A stretch of 8,082 nt of DNA from JAYUHK01 sp043767025. GTDB lineage: Bacteria > Bacteroidota > Bacteroidia > Chitinophagales > Saprospiraceae. Positions within the stretch are counted from its first letter, which is position 1; every line of letters begins with the position of its first letter. The stretch covers positions 1-8,082 of the forward strand of contig JAYUHK010000016.1 in the NCBI GenBank assembly GCA_043767025.1. The letters run 5' to 3'. Shown here in pieces: positions 1 through 5,838 of the stretch. The position numbers and the translations under genes were made by a program. The notes under the pieces were generated by a model, which saw nothing but the letters and a program-made list of their open reading frames with translations, searched no databases and was not told the origin of the DNA.

Positions 1-271
1 AATTCAAGTTTTTGCAAAAATATCGTCTGGCGAAGCGAAAACTGTTTGAAGTCTGGCGAAGCCGACGAGTATTTTTCGCGCGCCGACGGGATTTTTAAGC
101 AAAAACTTTAGAATTTCTACAGAGCACTTGATTTTTTTGGTTACTTTTTTTATCAAAAAAAAAAGTGACAAAAACCAAGTAAATAGCTGCAAAAACTAAA
201 CTCAAATGAGCCTGTCAAAAAAAAATTGCATAAAGTGAGTTGTTAAATTTTACTAAATTCTGCTCTACAAA
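1..271. other. Intergenic leader upstream of aroQ, with short repeats
   Basis: No convincing complete gene is seen. The first 70 bases hold two copies of GTCTGGCGAAGC (25-36 and 51-62), 26 bases apart and therefore in different reading frames. This favours a DNA-level repeat over protein coding. Frame 1 of the + strand stays open from the window edge to a TAG at 109-111, just before a hairpin at 126-180. The 3' end of an upstream + strand gene is therefore possible, but I cannot identify its product and another frame is open almost as far. From about position 110 the DNA is A/T-rich with long T and A runs. The aroQ promoter must lie here, but I found no box set with proper -33/-7 spacing. Confidence 0.4.
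126..180. terminator. Long T-run/A-run hairpin, possible bidirectional terminator
   Basis: ACTTG (126-130) is complementary to CAAGT (176-180). The inner arm GTTAC plus seven T (140-151) pairs with an A run plus GTGAC (155-169), with one G-U wobble and a 3-base loop. The stem is rich in A-T pairs and both strands carry T runs, so it could end transcription in either direction. Its position between an unknown upstream gene and aroQ suits a terminator. Similar GTTACTTTTT...AAAAAGTAAC hairpins are, from memory, common between genes in Bacteroidota, so it may also be a dispersed repeat. Confidence 0.35.
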
Positions 272-703
272 TTGAAAAAAATATTCATCATCAACGGACC
301 CAATCTGAACTTGCTCGGCAGGCGAGAACCCGACATCTATGGTCGGCAGTCGTTTGAAGAATATTTTGAAGTATTGAAAAAAAAGTTGGACGGCGAAGCA
401 GAATTGAAGTATTTTCAGTCCAACCATGAAGGCGAGTTGATTGATAAACTCCATGAAATCGGCTTTGCGGCGGACGGAATCGTACTCAACGCAGGCGCAT
501 ACACGCACACGTCGGTCGCGCTGGCTGATGCGGTGGCAGCCATTGCGTCGCCCGTCGTAGAAGTCCATATCTCCAACGTCCATGCCCGCGAAACTTTTCG
601 ACACCATTCGTTTTTGTCGGCAGTGTGCGAAGGCAGCATCGTAGGTTTGGGTTTGGCGGGCTACGAGCTGGCAGTGCAGTTTTTTTTGAAGCTGCACAAA
701 TGA
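272..703 (+). CDS. aroQ: Type II 3-dehydroquinate dehydratase
   Basis: This cytosolic enzyme converts 3-dehydroquinate to 3-dehydroshikimate, step three of the shikimate pathway. The 143-residue length is normal for the small dodecameric type II enzymes. Family motifs are all present: GPNLNLLGRREP-IYG at 9-24 with Arg18 and the catalytic Tyr23 on the flexible lid, NAGAYTHTS at 73-81 with Asn73 and His79, EVHISN at 97-102 with the general acid His99, and FRHHS at 109-113 with Arg110. The start is TTG at 272: it is followed directly by the conserved first strand (KKIFIINGPN), there is no ATG at this point, and an in-frame stop lies at 254-256. No Shine-Dalgarno sequence is visible. No other shikimate-pathway gene is in the window, and a 218-base gap separates it from the next gene, so it is probably transcribed alone. 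Identification is very secure. Confidence 0.97.
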   Translation: MKKIFIINGPNLNLLGRREPDIYGRQSFEEYFEVLKKKLDGEAELKYFQSNHEGELIDKLHEIGFAADGIVLNAGAYTHTSVALADAVAAIASPVVEVHISNVHARETFRHHSFLSAVCEGSIVGLGLAGYELAVQFFLKLHK

Positions 704-921
704 TAAAAATTAGGTAACTTTCTTAAAGACTTTTACTGAAAACCATTCGCCAAAAATTAAAAAAAACCACTTTTTTCAATTTTTATCCAAAAAAAATGCC
801 TTTTGATAGAAAAAGCGAGCTTTTCTACTCCGAATCTGCTTATCATTGTGGAGAAAAAGATTGTCACTTTTCAAACACGTTCCACAGCACAATCCATAAC
901 GACAAATAATTTTTTTTTTAA
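704..921. other. Intergenic region between aroQ and the TolC gene
   Basis: This is 218 bases of A/T-rich DNA without a plausible gene. It should contain the aroQ terminator and the promoter of the efflux operon. Candidate elements are a hairpin at 807-827 and TATCATTG at 841-848, which is one base from the Bacteroidota -7 consensus TAnnTTTG but has no TTG at the expected distance upstream. TGTGGAGAA at 847-855 is one base from a DnaA box, which I take as chance. A ten-base run of T (911-919 region) lies just before the next start codon. Confidence 0.4.
807..827. repeat. Small hairpin upstream of the efflux operon
   Basis: TAGAAAAAGC (807-816) and GCTTTTCTA (819-827) are complementary except for one bulged A, giving a compact stem with a CGAG-type loop. 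It could be a weak terminator for aroQ or an operator for the downstream operon. The stem is A/T-rich and no T run follows it directly, so neither role is firm. Confidence 0.3.
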
Positions 922-2373
922 ATGACTTCAATATTTTTTAGACACAAAAAAAAGAGTTGGGCGATTATTTATGTTCTCTTGTTTTTCTGCGTCAAAGGTT
1001 TTACACAAGAAACATGGTCGCTGGAGCGCTGCGTCCAGCAAGCACAACAGAACAGTTTGAGCCTTCGGCAAGCCAAAAATCGCGTCCGCGAAACAAAACT
1101 AATAGAGCGACAAAACACGCTTTCGCGCTACCCCAACCTCAACGCTGGCGGAAGTGTGGGACTCAACGTCGGACGCGCCATCAATCCCGCCACCAATACT
1201 TTTGAAACCAGTACGTCGGGATTCAACAGCCTTTCGCTCAACTCGGGCGTGCTGCTCTACAACGGCAACCGCATCAACCACCTCATAGAGCAAAGCAAAC
1301 TCAACGTCGCCGCCTCCGAGTCCGACGCTGCGCAGGCTTCCAACAACTTGGCTCTCAACGTCGCCGCTACTTACTTGCAGGTACTTTTGGCGGAAGAACA
1401 ACTTGAAAATACGAGAAAAAGAAATCTTCAAGCCAGCAATCAATTAGTGCTGACCGAAAAACTCATCGCAGCAGGAAGTCGTCCGCAAGGCGACCGCTTG
1501 GACTTGCAAGCACAAATCGCGCGGGGCGAACAAACTTTGGTATCCGCTCAAAATCTGGTAGATATTAGTTATCTCAATCTGAAACAACTGCTGATTCTCG
1601 ACCCAAGCCAAGTGATGAAAGTGTCAAAAGTAGATGTCACAATTCCAGCCGATGCGACTCCCGAAAAATACCAGATGGACAAAATTTATATGCAGGCTCT
1701 GAACAACCAACCCAACATCAAAGCAGGCGAATTGAGAGAAAAAAGTGCCGAGATAGACGTGCTTTTGGCAAAAGCAACAGGCTTGCCGACCGTTTCTATG
1801 GGCGCAAATGTGAGTTCATTTTATTCCACTCGCGGTCTGAAATATTCGACAGAAGTGGTAGGAACAAAAAATATTGACCAAAATGTCATCTTCAACGGCA
1901 CGCCTTCGGTGGTTACTTTTGTGCAGCCAGACGTGCGAGTAAAGACTGCAAAAGACCCGTACATCAGTCAGTTGAGCGAAAATCTGGGCGCAGGCGTGAA
2001 TATCAATATCAACGTACCGCTCTACAACAACGGACAGACCAGCATCGGAAAAGAACGCGCGCAGTTGAATATTCTGAACACTCAAATCGCCAACGAACAA
2101 TCCAAACAACTGCTCAAATCCGATATTCAGAAAGCGATTGCAGATGCGCGCGCTGCCAAAAAAACATTAGAAGCCGCCGAAAAAACATTCAAAGCCTCTC
2201 AAAATGCGTACGAAAATGCTGAAAAACGCTTCAAGGTCGGAGCTATTAATACTTTTGAATTGACAAATTCAAAAAATAATTTAGACACCTCCGAAACCGA
2301 TTTGACGGTTGCGAAATATGATTATTTATTCAAATTAAAAATTCTGGATTTTTATCAAGGTAAGAAAATGTAA
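922..2373 (+). CDS. TolC family outer membrane efflux protein
   Basis: This is the outer membrane channel of a tripartite exporter, carrying substrate from the periplasmic adaptor to the outside. The 483-residue protein starts with a signal peptide: basic RHKKK at 7-11, a hydrophobic core to about 25, and likely cleavage near GFTQ at 26-29. Two copies of the outer membrane efflux repeat (PF02321 type) are visible. Repeat 1 runs from about 33 to 225 and repeat 2 from about 255 to 475. Each has a P-L-x-x-G-like strand (71-84; 289-302), an L-Y-N-G/N-N-G turn (112-115; 367-371) and long alanine- and glutamine-rich helices. The second repeat carries an extra segment at about 299-353 (the TKN-DQN-IFNG region), likely an enlarged surface loop. 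The ATG at 922 precedes the signal peptide directly; upstream is a T run with no Shine-Dalgarno. The adaptor gene follows after 72 bases on the same strand. The substrate cannot be told from sequence. Confidence 0.93.
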   Translation: MTSIFFRHKKKSWAIIYVLLFFCVKGFTQETWSLERCVQQAQQNSLSLRQAKNRVRETKLIERQNTLSRYPNLNAGGSVGLNVGRAINPATNTFETSTSGFNSLSLNSGVLLYNGNRINHLIEQSKLNVAASESDAAQASNNLALNVAATYLQVLLAEEQLENTRKRNLQASNQLVLTEKLIAAGSRPQGDRLDLQAQIARGEQTLVSAQNLVDISYLNLKQLLILDPSQVMKVSKVDVTIPADATPEKYQMDKIYMQALNNQPNIKAGELREKSAEIDVLLAKATGLPTVSMGANVSSFYSTRGLKYSTEVVGTKNIDQNVIFNGTPSVVTFVQPDVRVKTAKDPYISQLSENLGAGVNININVPLYNNGQTSIGKERAQLNILNTQIANEQSKQLLKSDIQKAIADARAAKKTLEAAEKTFKASQNAYENAEKRFKVGAINTFELTNSKNNLDTSETDLTVAKYDYLFKLKILDFYQGKKM

Positions 2374-2445
2374 TAAATTGGAATAAAAAATCGCTCGCTT
2401 TTAGCAAATTTTACAAAAGAAAACTGACTTTAAACCAAAAATAAA

Positions 2446-3870
2446 ATGTCTAACAAAATAAAAAAAAGTAACAAAAAACTCATCATCGGCTTGCTCATAG
2501 TGTTCGCAGCATTGGTCGGCGTAGCCATCTGGAAAAGCGGCAGCAAAGAAAAAGGCGAACCCGTGACGACCGAAAAAGTACAAAAACGAACTATCAAAGA
2601 AACGGTAGCCGCAAGCGGAAAAGTTTTTCCAGAAACAGAAGTAAAAATAAGCTCCGACGTGTCTGGCGAAGTCGTAGAATTGCTGGTAGTAGAGGGAGAT
2701 TCTGTCACAAAAGGGCAGCTTTTGGCGAGAATCAATCCCGACGCTTACCAGTCGCAAGTCGAGCGCGGCATGGCAAATGTCAATACCTCCAAAGCACAGT
2801 TAGCGAACTCTCGGGCAAGCATCGAAGGCGCAAAAGCCCAGCGAGAGCAGTTGGAAGCGCAGCTCACCAACGCAAGATTGATATTCAAACGCAACGAAAA
2901 ATTACATCAGGAGGGCGTTGTTTCAGATGCAGATTTTGAAGCCTCGCAAGCCACACTTCGGCAGTTGGAGGCTAATTTGAGAGCGTCCGATGCGTCTTTG
3001 AAGTCGTCCCAAGAGAGTGCGAAAGGTTCGGAGTTCAATGTCCAAAGCGCGTCAGCGTCTTTGAAAGAGTTGCAAACGAGCCTGAAAAAAACGTCTGTCT
3101 ATGCTCCGATGAGCGGCATCGTATCGAAACTCAACGTCAAAAAAGGCGAGCGGGTGCTGGGAACTATCCAAATGGCTGGCACCGAAATACTCCGCATCGC
3201 CAATCTCAACAGCATGGAAGTACAAGTGGAGGTGAGTGAAAGCGACGTGCCGAGAGTAATCATCGGCAATTCGGCGGCGGTAGAAGTAGATGCGTATCCG
3301 GGCAGAAAATTTGTAGGCAAAGTGTATCAAATCGCCAACTCAGCCGCCAACACAGCGACGACCGCTACTTTGACCTCCGACCAAGTAACGAATTTTGTGG
3401 TAAAAATACGGATTGAGCAAAGTTCTTACAGCGACTTAATAGGCGGAAAAGGAAAAAAAATGTACCCTTTCCGTCCCGGAATGTCGGCTTCGGTCGAAAT
3501 AAATACCAACACCATCGCCGACGTATTGAGCGTGCCTATCCAAGCCGTCACCACACGAGAAGATGAGGAAAAAAAGGAAGATAAAAAGCCGCAGGACGAA
3601 GAAGAACTAAAAAGTTCGCAAGAAAAAAAAGCAGAACAACCCAAAGCCGATGCCAACAAAAAAGTAAAAGAAATGATATTCGTCTGTGCCGCAGACAGCG
3701 TAAAGTTGGTAGAAGTGACAACGGGAATCCAAGACGACTCCTATATTCAGATAAAAACAGGCTTGCAAGAGGGCGACGAAATCGTGTCGGGACCTTACAC
3801 AGCCGTGTCACGAAAATTGAAAAAAGGAATGAAAATTACAAAAAATAAGGAAGATAAAAGTAAAAAATAA
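2446..3870 (+). CDS. Periplasmic adaptor (membrane fusion) subunit, HlyD/MacA type
   Basis: This protein links an inner membrane pump to a TolC channel. Of 474 residues, 1-10 are basic and cytoplasmic, and 11-29 (LIIGLLIVFAALVGVAIW) form one membrane anchor. The periplasmic part follows: a first lipoyl half-motif around 67-97 (SGEVVELLVVEGDSVTKGQLL), an alpha-helical coiled-coil hairpin at about 100-215, a second lipoyl half at about 217-250 (YAPMSGIVSKLNVKKGERV), a beta-barrel at about 255-365, and a membrane-proximal domain at about 409-462 (V--TGIQDD--I-I--GL-EGDEIVSGP). A 38-residue, almost wholly charged Lys/Glu/Asp insert (371-408) separates the last two domains, and the C-terminus is basic. 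It lies 72 bases after the TolC gene and 10 bases before the next gene, so the three are probably co-transcribed. No MacB-type ABC permease or RND pump is in the window, so the pump class cannot be fixed; the MacA-like layout favours an ABC partner. Confidence 0.92.
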   Translation: MSNKIKKSNKKLIIGLLIVFAALVGVAIWKSGSKEKGEPVTTEKVQKRTIKETVAASGKVFPETEVKISSDVSGEVVELLVVEGDSVTKGQLLARINPDAYQSQVERGMANVNTSKAQLANSRASIEGAKAQREQLEAQLTNARLIFKRNEKLHQEGVVSDADFEASQATLRQLEANLRASDASLKSSQESAKGSEFNVQSASASLKELQTSLKKTSVYAPMSGIVSKLNVKKGERVLGTIQMAGTEILRIANLNSMEVQVEVSESDVPRVIIGNSAAVEVDAYPGRKFVGKVYQIANSAANTATTATLTSDQVTNFVVKIRIEQSSYSDLIGGKGKKMYPFRPGMSASVEINTNTIADVLSVPIQAVTTREDEEKKEDKKPQDEEELKSSQEKKAEQPKADANKKVKEMIFVCAADSVKLVEVTTGIQDDSYIQIKTGLQEGDEIVSGPYTAVSRKLKKGMKITKNKEDKSKK

Positions 3871-3880
3871 AGACCACACA

Positions 3881-4492
3881 ATGAGTCACCAATCTACCGA
3901 CGCGCTGCTTATTTTTATCAAAAATTCAGAACTGGGCAAGGTAAAAACTCGTTTGGCAGCCACTGTGGGCGACGAGCAAGCTCTCAAAATCTATAAGGAA
4001 TTGTTGCGCTACACACGTCAGACGACGCAAGGGGTTTCGGTCGTGCGGCATCTTTTTTACAGCGATTTTTTAGAAAAAAACGACGATTGGGACACTAATT
4101 TTTTTCAAAAATCAGTGCAGCAAGGAAGCGACTTGGGCGAGCGAATGTCCAACGCTTTTGACTGTGTTTTTGGGCAAAAATTTCAGAAAGCGGTCATTAT
4201 CGGTAGCGATTGTCCGACTCTGACGAGCGAGATTTTGCGGCAAGCATTTACGGCATTAGACCACCACGACCTCGTGATAGGTCCAGCTACCGACGGCGGA
4301 TATTATTTATTGGGAATGAAAGAACTGCACCAAAAGCTATTTCAAAACATCGTTTGGAGCAGTGAAAATGTGCTGTCCAAAACGTTGCGAAAAGCACAAG
4401 AACTTAACTTATCAACATACCAACTTGCTTCTTTGCCCGACGTGGATTATGAAGAAGACTGGATAAAGTATGGTTGGAAAATTGAACGCTAA
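3881..4492 (+). CDS. TIGR04282/DUF2064 family GT-A-fold glycosyltransferase
   Basis: This is a soluble nucleotide-sugar or nucleotidyl transferase of the TIGR04282 (DUF2064) family, named from its link to arsenosugar biosynthesis in some bacteria; its role elsewhere is not settled. The 203-residue length fits the family. Motifs seen are a nucleotide-binding G-VKTRLA at 19-26 (Lys20, Lys22, Arg24), QGSDLGERM at 81-89, IGSDCP at 107-112 with the metal-binding-type Asp110, and GPATDGGYYLLGM at 134-146. The same fold occurs in MobA- and CofC-like enzymes. There is no signal peptide or membrane segment. It starts 10 bases after the adaptor gene and is probably in its operon, although a link between this enzyme and export is not obvious. 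The arsenosugar partner ArsS (radical SAM) is not in the window. Its TAA overlaps the stop of the convergent next gene by four bases. Family call is secure; substrate unknown. Confidence 0.9.
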   Translation: MSHQSTDALLIFIKNSELGKVKTRLAATVGDEQALKIYKELLRYTRQTTQGVSVVRHLFYSDFLEKNDDWDTNFFQKSVQQGSDLGERMSNAFDCVFGQKFQKAVIIGSDCPTLTSEILRQAFTALDHHDLVIGPATDGGYYLLGMKELHQKLFQNIVWSSENVLSKTLRKAQELNLSTYQLASLPDVDYEEDWIKYGWKIER

Positions 4493-5361
4493 CCTTTGCC
4501 TGAACGCTTCTTTAACTCCGCCAACTCTGCTAAAAGAACTTCCAACTTTTGGTCTTTCGCAGCCAACTCTTGGTCTTTCGCGGCTAATTCTTCTTCTTTG
4601 GCAGCTATTATCTTGTCTTTTTTTCCCAATTCTCTTTCAAAAATTCGGTCAATTTCGTCCTCAACGTCCATTATTTCTCGAATTTCTTCACTGGCTATTG
4701 CTCTGCCCAGACGCGCTATCATTTTTCTTACCAAAGGCTCGCCCAAGTCGCCTTTGAAATCTAATTGATGCTTGTCTTCTGTCTTAAATTCGGGACTGAA
4801 TACTCGCAGCACTTGCTCCAACTTTGTGCGCGACTTGCCAACCAACTCCCGAATCTGAATCAAGTAAGAATCGTGTGTGAGCAATTCTGCAAATTCTTCT
4901 TTGACTTGCAAGATTTCTTGCGTGACTACATCTCGATAGTCGCGATTAATTTTTACAACAGCACTTTTGATGTTATCCAACGAAAACCCAAGAAAATAAA
5001 TCGTCACTATCGGCAACGGGCGCATTTCTGTTTCGCCATTATCGCCTAAAACCGTATCTTCTTTTTTATAATTTTCTCCCAAATAACGCCTGAACCGCAT
5101 CACATCAAAGACTTGCTTGGCTTTTTGAAGTTCTATCAAGACTTTTTTCGCTTCGCCAGACTTCGTAATGATGACAGCTTTGAAGTCAAACCTCAATATG
5201 CTGATGCTGCTCGTAGCGTTTTCACTCGCTATTTCTTGAGGCTTCAAGTCGAGAGTTAGCACTTCCTCGCCCAAAATAGTCGAAAGCAACTCACGAGCTA
5301 TTTCTATATCTTCCAAAAGATATTTGAACACTACGTCATATATTGGGTTGGCTATTATCAT
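4489..5361 (-). CDS. PD-(D/E)XK nuclease family (Rpn/PDDEXK_2) transposase-like protein
   Basis: This is a member of the Rpn/PF12784 group, proteins annotated as PD-(D/E)XK nuclease family transposases; E. coli RpnA promotes RecA-independent recombination. I chose the ATG at 5361 (290 residues) because family members typically begin with a short Met followed by NP-YD-VFKYLLED, as here. An in-frame ATG at 5433 would add 24 residues of unusual composition. In the 290-residue numbering, the nuclease core shows Asp59 (RFDFKAVI) and Glu77-x-Gln79 (VLIELQK) separated by a short hairpin, matching the D...(E)xQ motif, then RFRRYLGENY and a PIVTIYFLGF strand. Residues from about 246 to 288 form a heptad coiled coil with AAKDQEL-type repeats encoded by 21-base tandem units. 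The gene faces the transferase gene and overlaps it by four bases. These genes are often multicopy and may be mobile or phase-variable. Active-site residues appear intact. Confidence 0.87.
   Translation of the reverse strand: MIIANPIYDVVFKYLLEDIEIARELLSTILGEEVLTLDLKPQEIASENATSSISILRFDFKAVIITKSGEAKKVLIELQKAKQVFDVMRFRRYLGENYKKEDTVLGDNGETEMRPLPIVTIYFLGFSLDNIKSAVVKINRDYRDVVTQEILQVKEEFAELLTHDSYLIQIRELVGKSRTKLEQVLRVFSPEFKTEDKHQLDFKGDLGEPLVRKMIARLGRAIASEEIREIMDVEDEIDRIFERELGKKDKIIAAKEEELAAKDQELAAKDQKLEVLLAELAELKKRSGKG
4542..4604. repeat. 21-base tandem repeat encoding coiled-coil heptads
   Basis: Three 21-base units lie head to tail at 4542-4562, 4563-4583 and 4584-4604. Units 1 and 2 differ at only two positions (CCAACTTTTGGTCTTTCGC against CCAACTCTTGGTCTTTCGC, plus one base near the end). 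Unit 3 is more diverged. On the - strand each encodes one heptad of the nuclease-like protein's coiled coil. Gain or loss of a unit keeps the frame, so the repeat can change coil length without breaking the gene. Confidence 0.85.
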
Positions 5362-5838
5362 CGGACGTTTATTTTTTGGACATTGCGGAGCGATTAGGAA
5401 TGAGGAAAAAATAAGGTACTTAATTTTTTCCAATCAATTCAAACAATAACAAGGCATTTTTGAGGCGCAACGCGGGGCGTTGTAACGAAAAAATAACGCA
5501 GTGATTGGTTGTAATTTGGCAGAAAAAATAAGTAGTTTATTTTAGATACATTCCTTAATGAAAGTCCAGCACGCCATTTTTTTGGTACAGCGAAATTACT
5601 AACACTAAAAATAAGAAAAAGAAAAGGAAAAAATAAAGCATACAATATCCTTTTCTACCTGAATTTTCTATTTGCGACATATTATTTTTTTATTGATATG
5701 ATGTTATGAACATTCCCAAATTGGAATTTTTATGCAAAGTAACTGCAAAAACTACAAAAACCAAAGTCAAATGGCAAAAAACTATTCATAAAACTCAAAT
5801 TTTTACTATTTTTAACAATTTTGCACACTTGTGGAAAA
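5362..5838. other. 477-base gene-free region between nuclease-like and heme A synthase genes
   Basis: I see no convincing gene. The right part (about 5645-5838) is very A/T-rich. A GC-rich perfect hairpin sits at 5468-5482 in otherwise A/T-rich DNA. Two similar strings, GAAAAAATAAGGTACTTAAT near 5405 and GAAAAAATAAGTAGTTTATT near 5520, suggest a degenerate repeat. The promoter of the leftward nuclease-like gene should be here, and the region also holds the 3' flank of the leftward heme A synthase gene, but no clear terminator or promoter boxes were found. Confidence 0.45.
5468..5482. repeat. GC-rich perfect hairpin CAACGC-GGG-GCGTTG
   Basis: CAACGC (5468-5473) and GCGTTG (5477-5482) are exact reverse complements around a GGG loop. 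It lies about 110 bases upstream of the nuclease-like gene's start. No T run follows on the - strand and only an A run follows on the + strand, so it is not a standard terminator. It could be an operator, an end of a degenerate element, or chance. Confidence 0.4.

Noticed and set aside
4..192. - strand 62-codon reading frame in the leader
   Set aside because: Its N-terminal part is only the translated T-run hairpin; nothing supports a real protein.
244..251. TAAATTTT as a -7 promoter box for aroQ
   Set aside because: It misses the final G, and the nearest upstream TTG (226-228) is only 15 bases away instead of about 19-21.
215..697. Long - strand reading frame opposite aroQ (160 codons)
   Set aside because: It is the antisense shadow of a clear enzyme gene. 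Its translation is Cys/Phe-rich with no recognisable domain.
674..697. Inverted repeat GTGCAG/CTGCAC at the 3' end of aroQ as a terminator
   Set aside because: The 6-base stem encloses the T run in its loop instead of being followed by one, and it lies inside conserved-length coding sequence; probably coincidence.
702..787. Ten-base inverted repeat GATAAAAATT/AATTTTTATC
   Set aside because: Low-complexity A/T words 66 bases apart; likely chance in this composition.
4470..4757. + strand reading frame over the end of the nuclease-like gene
   Set aside because: Leu/Phe/Ser-rich product that arises from the complement of the coiled-coil repeats; the - strand gene is convincing.
5362..5433. N-terminal extension of the nuclease-like protein from an ATG at 5433
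   Set aside because: The extra 24 residues do not resemble family N-termini, whereas the inner Met sits directly before the conserved NP-YD-VFKYLLED motif.
5439..5645. - strand reading frame of 68 codons in the 477-base gap
   Set aside because: No recognisable domain, Phe-rich, and composition like the surrounding noncoding DNA. It may contain remnants of a repeat but is not supportable as a gene.
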